Assembly: GCF_030269925.1 (NCBI RefSeq)
Contig: NC_085133.1
Coordinates: 9,568,001 to 9,632,000, forward strand
DNA length: 64,000 nucleotides
Source of the DNA: Bombyx mori
Lineage: Eukaryota; Arthropoda; Insecta; Lepidoptera; Bombycidae
Direction: 5' to 3'
The translations under genes were made by a program, and so were the position numbers. The notes beneath the pieces were generated by a model. The model was not told the DNA's origin and searched no databases. It saw only the letters and a list, made by a program, of their open reading frames with translations. Below, piece after piece: positions 50,401-57,095 of this stretch (its first letter is position 1; each line of letters begins with the position of its first letter).

Positions 50401-53084
50401 ATCATCATCAAAGCCGGTTGTTCTTGGCGGAGCAGTCGTGGTCATGTGGAATTCTTGTTTATTAAAGCCTAGAGATATGTTTTCCATAGTTTGCGAACTG
50501 AGGCTTGGCGAACGTACTCGTTAAGAGGGGTTGCAGTAAGGTTTTTCACCAGATCAGTCCAGCGCATGGAGATTCGCCCACGAGATCTTTGACCATTAAA
50601 GCCAACAATCACCAATAACTTCTATTATACTTCTATAATATAATCACAAATTTCGCCAAAACTATATTAAAGATTAAAGACAAATAATATTAATCTATTC
50701 TCAGTTTGACAATTGACAATAAACAAAGAATATAATTATTATTATATGTCTGTGCTGTGTCAAATGCATGATAGTCTGTGTAATGATTTTTTTATTGATT
50801 CAATGTATTTTTTAAAAAACATATTAGCATTCTGCACTCTCATTCTCTATAAGTGTGAGAAATATCATACTCCTCCGTCCGCGCAATTTTCGTAATAATC
50901 TAAAGATAATCAAAACTCAAACACCAACCCAGCTCAAACAACAAACCAGGCACTGTCATCTGGCCTCAATTTAAAATTGCCTATGTTATGGGTACCAGAG
51001 ACTGACATACATATTTTTATAAATACATATATAGATAATAAACAACCAGATAAAAAGCAAATAAACCTGTATACCACTCAATGTTTGCTCGATTTCGAAT
51101 TGCCAGGGATCGAACCCACGACCCTTAGCGCAACAGTCTAGGCCGCTAACTACTGCACCAACGTGTCAGTCAAAAAATTAATTATACAATTCAACATAAA
51201 CGAGTTTTTTATCGAAATACCAAAAATTATCTGAATTTTTTTTAACGTATCTTAAGGAAAAAATTGCAACATTGCGTTGTAATTGTTACAGAGGCATTCT
51301 TTTATTTCGATTAGCTCGCATTAACTTTCATATTAAGTTTAAGGTACTTTAAGTGCTGACAGGAGACCATGGAACTTACAATTTGAACGTAGCTCACCTC
51401 AAAAAATGAGGTCATAATTGTGTATAAAGTAAAGTAATTGTAAAGTTTAAGACTATCACAACTTTTTTATTATTATTGTTGCTTAGATGGGTAGACGACC
51501 CCACCTCGTTTTAAGTGGCTACCAGAGCCCATAGATATCTACAACGTAAATGCGCCCACCCACCACATGTTTTAACAGTACAACGCCTGCCTTTCAAACC
51601 AGAAGACATTACTGCTTCACGGCAGACGTAGGCAGGGTGGTTCTACCCGAATGGATTCACAAGACGCTTTATCTCCAAGTAAACCTCAAACAATCTGTAA
51701 GTAAACAGAAATATTCTTCAGAATCTTTATCAAAAACCTTGTTCTTATTACAGCTTCGATCCCCGGCTTCGCTTTGGTCGTCGGAAACTTCATCGTCCCC
51801 ACAATCATGGCTAAATACGGACGACGAACAGCAAATCTCATCAGCATAGCTCCCATGATCACCGGCTGGTTCAATATATTGCTGGCAAGAAATGTTTCTG
51901 CCTTACTCATCGCAAGATTCAATCAAGGCATAGCTATGGGCATGAGCGCTTCCCTGGGACCCGTCCTAATCGGAGAATACACCAGCCCCAATAATCGAGG
52001 TGCATTCCTGACGAGTATCTCATTGACGATCGCCACAGGAGTTCTGGCGGTCCACACTATGGGCTCGTATTTGTCATGGCAAACGACTGCCTTGGTTTGC
52101 GCTTTCATTGCCTTTGTGGATCTTCTGATCGTGATCTACTCACCGGAATCGCCGAGTTGGTTGGCCGACCAAGGACGCTATGACGAATGCCGGAAAGTCT
52201 TCAGATGGTTGAGAAGCGAAGAAGAGGAAGAGGAATTGGAGAGAATGATAGAAGCGGCCATAGTCGTAAGAGAGTCGAAAGCGGACGTCAATCTTTCAGA
52301 ATCATTCTTAAATAAAGTCAAAAGAAACGTTTCACACTTCTGCTCAACGATCATGAAAAGAGAGTTTTACAGGCCTATTTTTATCATGATGCACATTTAC
52401 ACGTTAGGACAATGGGCTGGAGCTAACATCCTAGCTGCTTATACTGTAGACATATTCACGGCTGTCATAGGAGAAGACATAAACATACCTTTGTTAATAA
52501 TAACGCTGGACGCCCAGAGAATCATTTCGAACGCCGCAGCCATTTTTGTCATTAAGAAAATTAAGAGACGGACAATGCTGTTTTCGACTGTTACCTTAAA
52601 TTTGTTCGCTTTTATCTCCACCGCTGCTTATACGTATTGTAAAGGGCGCGGTTTGTTACCTTTCGACCATCCCGTCATAGGTATAGCTCTGATACACATC
52701 CACATGTTCACAATAGCGACGGGCACAGTCCCATTACCCTTCATTATAGCAGGAGAATTGTTCCCTCTGGAGTTCAGGAGTCTAGCCGGTGGTATAAGCG
52801 TACTGTTCTTATCAACGAATCTATTTATAGCCGTTAAAACGTTTTCACTACTATTAAAGTCCATCGGTATACACGGTGCGTATCTGATATATGCTGGCGT
52901 CGTAGCTTATTGCTTGGTTATAGCTGGCTTCTTCCTGCCAGAAACGAAAGACCGGACGCTACAAGAAATAGAAGACGAATTCCGCGGTAGACCGTTAACT
53001 GTTGAGGAGTTGAAATCCACTCAGTCGTTGACCTCGTGGAAGCTAAGAAGCCAGGACAGACGTTGCAGCAGTCCTGTTGTATAG
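38384..53084 (+). CDS. Facilitated trehalose/sugar transporter, Tret1-like (gene 2), 3 coding exons
   Basis: Exons 38384-38422, 50234-50369 and 51754-53084 join to a 501-residue MFS sugar porter, expected at the plasma membrane. Marks seen: TM1 in exon 2, GSWIAS at the exon 2/3 join, YGRR (80-83), EYTSPNNRG (133-141), PESPSWL (189-195), an acidic EEEEEELE-type loop near 215-220, KRRT (about 329-332), GELFPLEFR (392-400) and PETKDRTLQEIE (454-465). The C-terminal tail is longer than in gene 1. All introns are GT-AG; phases are 0 and 1 as in gene 1. Intron 1 is 11.8 kb and full of transposons, intron 2 is 1.4 kb. The transported sugar is inferred from the family. Confidence 0.88.
38601..40312 (-). 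repeat. Bm1 SINE split by a pogo-type transposon
   Basis: The inverted body runs 38601-39007 and its tRNA-like head resumes at 40280-40312 (GTGTCTTACCCCTAAGGC). The body has a diverged stretch at 38850-38935. Confidence 0.78.
39008..40279 (-). mobile_element. Pogo/Tigger-type DNA transposon, degenerate (1272 bp)
   Basis: The ends are inverted repeats GGGGAAAGTGGGGGA followed by similar ACGAAC/GCGAAC strings, and TA flanks both sides (39006-39007, 40280-40281). On the minus strand near 39260-39430 a C-terminal zinc motif survives: CIFC, KYIDPPVED, a stop in place of the expected Trp, IVCYVCKRWAHESC. The DDE domain is not recognisable. It is a dead, internally decayed copy. Confidence 0.85.
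40450..40520 (+). repeat. Bm1 SINE 3' terminal fragment
   Basis: GTGGCTCCGGCGACCACTTA to the GTCTATGCAATAAAAAAC end. Confidence 0.6.
40632..40738 (+). repeat. LINE-type 3' end repeat with palindrome
   Basis: GGTTGTCTGGAAGAGATCGC, palindrome, GTACAAATGTATCTGC and TTTTGGTGTGCAATA; the closest match to 23105-23225. Confidence 0.75.
40855..41031 (+). pseudogene. Possible LINE ORF2 C-terminal remnant
   Basis: One frame reads FHNALHTATDRNRCRKIVRD then VTTLSIEVYDART and a stop, the style of RTE-like C termini. Too short to assign to a clade. Confidence 0.4.
41262..41655 (-). mobile_element. Jockey-like LINE 3' end with coding remnant
   Basis: Inverted tail, GATAGCCTTGAGAGGCTATT block, 3' UTR, and the last ORF2 codons (SSRRRPKHVISDPPDPLTV) on the minus strand near 41510-41600. 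Confidence 0.82.
41656..42091. other. Intronic DNA without recognised features
   Basis: Part of intron 1 of transporter gene 2; AT-rich. Confidence 0.5.
42092..42212 (+). mobile_element. Jockey-like LINE 3' UTR fragment
   Basis: AGCTGAGTTTATCCCCGG, CAGTGGGTCGCGATTCCG and GATTCAGCGAAGCATTGC blocks, ending near GAGCCCGTGAACTC. It is fused to the next LINE. Confidence 0.65.
42213..42912 (+). mobile_element. CR1-like LINE, largest copy in the window (ORF2 C terminus and tail)
   Basis: From the YLGV-type motif onward, the plus strand encodes KAKLASKMLGVLNKAKR, YKAQVRPRVEYCSHLWTGAP, LGLRRDFSSLCILYRMF, HGECSEELFEMIPASRFYH and FFKRGLWRVLGGRQR, then the 3' tail with GGTAGGCAGCGGCTTGGC and GGGAAATAAAAA. 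Two in-frame stops (after PFDSI and before PLGLRR) show it is dead. This copy identifies the coding source of the many short tails listed elsewhere. The clade is a jockey/CR1-type LINE; its formal family name is not certain. Confidence 0.85.
42913..43293. other. Intronic DNA without recognised features
   Basis: Part of intron 1 of transporter gene 2. Confidence 0.5.
43294..43645 (-). mobile_element. CR1-like LINE, 3' end
   Basis: Inverted tail with GACGGACGAACATACGGCAC through GAGATCATCTCAAACAATT; a short CATCGAT insertion near 43370 and a deletion in the CGCTCGGGAAACACC region separate it from the other copies. Confidence 0.82.
43702..44134 (+). mobile_element. Helitron-like element, degenerate 3' end
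   Basis: Starts TCTATACTCATATTATAAAG after A (43701) like the 209-bp Helitrons but has a different interior, and ends near a GC-rich GCGGAGCCGGAGCGG hairpin followed by CTAT instead of CTAG. Confidence 0.6.
44318..44830 (-). repeat. tRNA-derived SINE (family B), interrupted by SINE C
   Basis: The left part (44318-44403, with CTCCCTGTGTTATGGGTACC) and the right part (44665-44830, with the tRNA-like head CGGTGGTGTAGTAATTAGAG and GGGCTCGATTCCC on the minus strand) match 50955-51178. An (AAT)n tract lies at the junction. Confidence 0.75.
44404..44664 (-). repeat. tRNA-derived SINE (family C), uninterrupted
   Basis: Full inverted copy with A box GGTGTAGTGGTAAGTGAC, B box GGGTTCGAATCCC and the CCAGATAACGGAAATAAATG end. 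It shows the site into which the Helitron at 19597-21010 inserted in the other copy. Confidence 0.88.
44907..45105 (+). mobile_element. Jockey-like LINE 3' end with target-site duplication
   Basis: CAGCCCACTGAGTTTCTCGC to GGTAGGAAAAACAAAAAA. It is flanked by the exact 11-mer GCGCACGCTAC (44896-44906 and 45106-45116), so it is a clean 5'-truncated insertion and fairly young. Confidence 0.9.
45326..45493 (-). mobile_element. Jockey-like LINE 3' UTR fragment
   Basis: Inverted tail, CTAAGCTGTTAGCCTTGAG block to ACGAGACCCACTGAGAGG. Confidence 0.78.
45494..46576. other. AT-rich intronic DNA without recognised features
   Basis: About 1.1 kb of intron 1 of transporter gene 2. No exon or repeat was identified. 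Confidence 0.5.
46577..46751 (-). repeat. Bm1 SINE with internal deletion
   Basis: Inverted tail to CACCTTGAGATAT, then directly CTGCTTCACGGCAGAAATAG to CCTACCACCAGTA; about 80 bases of the middle are missing. Confidence 0.82.
46752..47324. other. AT-rich intronic DNA
   Basis: A short TTTATTTATTCCATTCAATA string and CAAAACGCCTGACTCG near 47200-47270 look repeat-like but are not assigned. Confidence 0.45.
47325..47582 (+). pseudogene. RTE-like LINE, C-terminal fragment
   Basis: RLAWYGHVICRKKMHVTRRC, GRGGQVDRRRHGWN, then NRREWNRKIRCADST and WDQVEKKKKK-type residues, with stops between. This is the usual order of the RTE C terminus and its tail. Confidence 0.75.
47583..48235. other. AT-rich intronic DNA
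   Basis: No exon recognised; frames here are short. Confidence 0.5.
48236..48276 (+). pseudogene. RTE-like LINE terminal scrap
   Basis: GGAGCTTATGTTCAGCAGTG corresponds to the AYVQQW end of RTE proteins, followed by TTGATGATGA. Confidence 0.6.
48333..48402 (-). mobile_element. CR1-like LINE internal fragment
   Basis: AAAGCCGGATGGTACGTGG to GTAAACGCAGTGTGGAT, a 70-bp piece of the coding end. Confidence 0.6.
48403..48834. other. Intronic DNA without recognised features
   Basis: Part of intron 1 of transporter gene 2. Confidence 0.5.
48835..49570 (-). repeat. Bm1 SINE split by a CR1-like LINE
   Basis: The body (48835-49116) breaks at ACGGGTTTGATT and resumes at 49413 with TATTACACGATGTTATTCC to the tRNA-like head near 49568. 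The join restores the Bm1 sequence TTTGATTTTTATTACACG closely. Confidence 0.88.
49117..49412 (+). mobile_element. CR1-like LINE 3' end inside Bm1
   Basis: CATCCATACTACCTGGAGCC to GGGCAATAAAAAA, near consensus. A 20-bp partial duplication (CATCCATACT twice) marks the 5' junction. Confidence 0.88.
49630..49735 (+). pseudogene. RTE-like LINE fragment
   Basis: VEEYLREKGVSAEMRCDRPE then LEKICRPHL-type residues; GCCGACCCCACCTAGTTG is the typical end string. Confidence 0.6.
49783..50212 (+). repeat. Bm1 SINE, full length, next to exon 2 of gene 2
   Basis: Complete copy with head, body and ATTAAAAAG end. It stops 21 bp before the exon 2 boundary. Confidence 0.92.
50234..50369 (+). CDS. Transporter gene 2, coding exon 2 (136 nt)
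   Basis: The acceptor CTTGTTCCAG is followed by CFVTAGVCLNMASHG onward (TM1) and STGSWI plus one base. The donor is G|GTAAGG. The tract between the Bm1 tail and the acceptor is only about 21 bp. Confidence 0.85.
50405..50590 (-). pseudogene. RTE-like LINE, C-terminal fragment
   Basis: The minus strand reads RISMRWTDLVKNLTATPLNE, YVRQASVRKLWKT, a stop, and a TGATGATGATG tail. It belongs to the family of 17150-17450. Confidence 0.7.
50591..50954. other. Intron 2 of transporter gene 2, unassigned part
   Basis: AT-rich; no feature recognised. Confidence 0.5.
50955..51178 (-). repeat. tRNA-derived SINE (family B), uninterrupted
   Basis: Non-tRNA part with GCCTATGTTATGGGTACC and ACCAGATAAAAAGCAAATAA, then a tRNA-like head: on the minus strand GGTGCAGTAGTTAGCGG and GGGTTCGATCCC. 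It is used as reference for the broken copies at 11.8-12.7 kb and 44.3-44.8 kb. Confidence 0.78.
51467..51668 (-). repeat. Degenerate Bm1 SINE next to exon 3 of gene 2
   Basis: Inverted body from GTTGCTTAGATGGGTAGAC to GGATTCACAAGACGC; ends 85 bp before the exon. Confidence 0.72.
51754..53084 (+). CDS. Transporter gene 2, coding exon 3
   Basis: The acceptor TTCTTATTACAG is followed by CT, which completes an Ala codon. The exon carries residues 59-501 and stops at TAG 53082-53084. All MFS motifs from YGRR onward are here. Confidence 0.93.
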
Positions 53085-53179
53085 TTGCTTAAGTAAGCGT
53101 TTGAGCTCAGAAATCGTCTGATCATTAGTAATAGCGATATTCATAGCCTATATATTCAAATATTGATAGTAGGATACGA

Positions 53180-53185
53180 AATAAA
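53180..53185 (+). promoter_or_regulatory. Polyadenylation signal AATAAA of transporter gene 2
   Basis: A perfect hexamer 96 bases after the stop codon, giving a short 3' UTR. Confidence 0.6.
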
Positions 53186-53228
53186 CATTTTAAATATGAT
53201 ATAAAATATTAAATCGTATATAGCCAAA

Positions 53229-53326
53229 ACCGACAACCCAGGACAGATCAGCCTGGCGCCGTAGAGTGAGGAGACCCGACCCCAGATAACGGGAACAGGG
53301 ACGGATAGTAGTAGTAGTATATAGCT
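53229..53326 (+). pseudogene. RTE-like LINE, C-terminal scrap
   Basis: Reads PTTQDRSAWRRRVRRPDPR, a stop, REQGR and a (GTA)n tail. Confidence 0.6.
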
Positions 53327-54394
53327 ATATTTCGTCCGTCAAGCATCTAGTACGAAATAGCACAGGGAAGGGACTAGAGCTTTCGTTTTCCCGCAATTTC
53401 TGGGACTGCTGTGTTGTGACTGCTATCGTTGTTTTTTACTTAAATGTCACACTTGGAGACTAGCCAACAAAAAAACTTTCTATTCGACAATATACTTCTA
53501 TAATAAAAAAAACTAGTACTAACTACTACTAGTAACTAAGTAGGTATAGCTTATTTGAGTAATTCTTTATCCATAATATGCATTTAATTAATTTGGAAAA
53601 AAACGCTAAAAAATCTCGGTCCTTAACCTGTTAAATTATTATGGCAATCACAAAGTACAATATACCTGTCGTTAGTTAGGCTGAATAACTATCATTTTCG
53701 GCGATATGAAGTTTTATATATAAAGGTATATATTTCAAACCGAACTAATAATTTAATATTAAAACAATAATAAAATAAGACCACGCTATATTTATAAATA
53801 TTATCAAAAGCAAAACATTAACTGTCCCCTTCGCACTCATAAGCTAGACCGCGCGAGAGAGAGATGGGCAGAGTTTTCGTGATGCGCATGCAGTGCGACG
53901 TCACGCCGCGCGCTTATTCACAAATACTACACAACACTACACAAGCACAACGTGTGAATGTGATGAACGCGAGCTACATGGTAGGCGGAGTGGGGGGGTG
54001 TTAGGTTTTATTTTCGTTACGGAATTTCTTGATTCGGTCGCCACGCTCAAAGCCTGCGATAAAAACTATGCAATATATAAAATCAGTTGACCACAGTTTT
54101 TTCTCTCACATCACTCACTTAAAAACATTAAGGATTGTTGTTTGATGCCGGGTTTCATTCGTCAGCTGCATTGAATTAGAATGAGGATTCACTAATTATC
54201 AATTACCTAGTTACCATAAATACTTATACTAAATTTAGCAACGGGATATTTTCCTTTGCTGAAATAATAATAAAATATGTTAAGTAACCAATGTTATTAA
54301 TTATTAACCAATCAATTTTATACTTAACCTTTGACGTTCAAAATTAGCTTAAGACAAAAAAAACACGAAGTCTCGTTTACTATATTACTGTTTT
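53327..54394. other. Intergenic DNA downstream of gene 2
   Basis: Mostly AT-rich. A GC-richer part at 53840-54010 contains GCGCGAGAGAGAGA and GACGTCACGCCGCGCGC but no clear exon. Confidence 0.5.
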
Positions 54395-54530
54395 TAGTCT
54401 TGCGTGATAGACAAGGACCGCTTGATGGAAAGCGGTCAGCTATGCTTGTGGACATCAGTAGTGCAAAGAGCACAGCCCAGCCGCTACCGATCCCTTTTCC
54501 AGACCTCGCTTGGAGAGGGATGCACATTGA
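54395..54530 (-). mobile_element. Very diverged CR1-like LINE tail
   Basis: The order GACAAGGACCGCTTGATGG, GTGGACATCAGTAGTGC and CAGCCGCTACC follows the LINE tail with many changes; an old or related family. Confidence 0.4.
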
Positions 54531-54593
54531 GCAGTTTGTTAATGAACTCACTAGGAATATAACGAGTTATTTATTTGTTATTTTTATTTCTGA

Positions 54594-54891
54594 CTAGCTG
54601 ACCCGGCAGACTTCGTAGTGCCTCAATCGATAAATAAAAGACCTAAGCTTTGGTATAAAATAAACTTATTATAAAACAAACAAAAGGAATCTGTCCCACG
54701 GAAGACGCATCAAAGGGAAAACAAAATTGTTATTTTTATTTAATTCCGAGCATTTTCATATTTGTCTACCTTTTAAACCTTCTCTGGACTTTCACAAATA
54801 ATTCAAGACCAAAAGTAGCCAAATTGGTAGAGCCGTTTTCGAGTTTTAGCGAAACTAACGAACAGCAATTCATTTTTATATATATAAATGA
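54594..54891 (-). mobile_element. Nonautonomous Helitron
   Basis: CTAGCTGACCCGGCAGACTTC after A (54593), to the AACAGCAATTCATTTTTATA end; the last bases have diverged. Same subfamily as 34876-35165. Confidence 0.8.
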
Positions 54892-55907
54892 AAAGACATT
54901 GCAATTAAAAGACCAAGCGAGATTTTAGCGCGCTATGTTGGCCTAGCCTATATTTGCCTAGGTGACGGTCATCATTTAATGAATGACCACTTCAGGTAGA
55001 AATACTTCACAAAGGGATTCAGTCATCTTTGCTTGGTAGATCGAAAGCTTCAAAAAATGAAAAAAAAAGAAATGAAAAAAACAAAAAAAAAACATGTGTG
55101 CAATTCACACGTGTTAGAAGTGAAACCTTCAAAAATTAAAATACAATTATCCTAAATGTCTAAGTATATGTAAAATTTTGTCATTAGTAAATAATTGTAA
55201 ATCATCTTTTATAGTATGAGGTAGCGCCCTCTGTGAATCGATATTTTAACGTCACGTATAATCCTAAATTGAAATTCATTACAAGAGGTTTCATACGCAC
55301 GTTAGTATTAAAAAATCTCATAGATGGCGCTGTATTAAAAATTTTCGACACTTCCGTTGCATACCTGCGTGACGTTACATCTGTAAAAATTTTACCCTCA
55401 TGCGCCTAAAGAAGTTTCACTTCAACAAAAAAATACATACAATTAACTATTTTGTTTCATCTTAGGACTAAAGAGTTCAAAAACATGTGATATTAATTAA
55501 ATATTTATAAGATATTATATATACGATATACATAAATTATTAATCAGTTAATATTTTTAAGTCCGATATATTGTTATTTGCGAATTAAATTCGTTATAAC
55601 AAAAAAACAAAAAAAATATTATTTATTGTATATACATAATGTACTTTTTAATGAAAAATAAATATATTACAAGAAATAATTTGTAATTTATTGGGATTCT
55701 CAACTTTCCGATAGCCGAAATTAGTTTTGCTATCGACGGGGCTTCTAATCTTAAGCACGATATTAGAAGAACGGACGGACGGATTATATAAGTATAAAGC
55801 TATAGTTAAAGCGCTTTTTCATTAGGTCTATTGTACACTATAGTGTAGTGATTTTCGGTCATAGTTAGTATGGTATAGCGTGAAAACAGCTACACCGTGT
55901 GAGGTTT
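54892..55907. other. AT-rich intergenic DNA
   Basis: An inverted pair GAAGTGAAACCTTC (55120) and GAAGTTTCACTTC (55408) suggests a decayed inverted-repeat element of about 300 bp. A TACACTATAGTGTA palindrome lies near 55838. Confidence 0.4.
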
Positions 55908-56194
55908 TTAGGTTTTTATTGCCGTATAGACAGGGGAGCATACGGCCCACCTAATAGTGAGTCGTCAGTAATGTCAGGGGCAGAGTCAAGCCACTGTCTA
56001 CCGTTAAATACTCTCCATAAGCCTCGTTTGAAGAAGGATATGTCATAGCGCTCGGGAAACACCTTAGAGGGGAGCTCATTACAAAGCGGGATGGTACGCG
56101 ACAAAAAAGATCTCTGGAAGCGCACTGTAGATGAACGCAATGGCTATAGGTAGTATAGATGAACTCTACTCCGATGGCGGGCGGTGCGATGAAT
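55908..56194 (-). mobile_element. CR1-like LINE 3' end, first of a tandem pair
   Basis: Inverted tail to GATGGCGGGCGGTGCGATG, with losses in the CATGGACTTCAGC area. Confidence 0.82.
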
Positions 56195-56503
56195 TTTATT
56201 TTTATTTTTTTTATTGCCCTTGTAGGCAGACGAACATACGGCCCACCTGATGGTGAGTGGTTACCGTCGTCCATGGACTTCAAAAATGCCAGGGGCACAG
56301 CTAAGCCGCTGCCTACCGTTTAATGCTCTCCACAAGCCTCGTTTGAAGAAGGACATGTCATAGCGCTCGGGAAACACCGTGGAGGGGAGCTCATTCCAAA
56401 GCCGGACGGTAAGTGGCAAAAAAGATCTCTGTAAGCGCACTGTGGATGAACGCAGTGGCTCCAGGTAGTATGGATGAAGTCTACTCCGATGTCGGGCGGT
56501 GCA
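56195..56503 (-). mobile_element. CR1-like LINE 3' end, second of a tandem pair
   Basis: A T-rich inverted tail starts exactly where the first copy ends. It breaks off at the same GATGTCGGGCGGTGC point. Confidence 0.83.
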
Positions 56504-56654
56504 GTGGCTTAAAGAAGCGTGTCGCGAACTGTGGGAATAGTTTCAGCGAGCCATAGTTACTATATGGTGTTTGTCAGAGGTACATCCACCGTTTCACAGC
56601 GTTGCCACATACCCTCGCACCTCCCAGCTGCCTCGCAGCCTTTGGTGGAAAGGC

Positions 56655-56758
56655 ATCCTAACACTGACCCTAGCAAAAGTAGTGCTTCGCAGAATCTACC
56701 ACCGGATTGGAATCGGGACCCGCTGAGAAGATCCGGCGAGAAACTCTGCGGATTAATT
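56655..56758 (-). mobile_element. Jockey-like LINE 3' UTR fragment
   Basis: CATCCTAACACTGACCCTAG to GAGAAACTCTGCGGATTA, no A tail. Confidence 0.7.
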
Positions 56759-57095
56759 TCATTGTATTCACAAAATGAAACTAAAATCACGTAGGTTTTA
56801 TTTTGGACATCCATGTTACAATTAAACAAATTGGTGAAATCCTTTTTTTTTTTTTTTTTTTTTTTTTATGATTGAAAGTTTACTGGTGGCCCGAAGGCCT
56901 TTCCAGTTTCACCAGGACAGGTGGGCGAGCAAAGGCTCAGCCAAGAGGGGTGGGATTTGCTAACAACTGCCCGAGCGCCTCCGAAGGAGACCTAACAACT
57001 CAAGAGCAATTGTTTCGCGAATGAATCTACTACCGGATCGGAATCGCGACCCGTTGAGAAGATCCGGCGAGAAACTCAGCGGGCTGATGCATGGG

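Noticed and set aside
54331..54597. 88-codon plus-strand frame
   Set aside because: It overlaps a diverged LINE tail and shows no protein motif.
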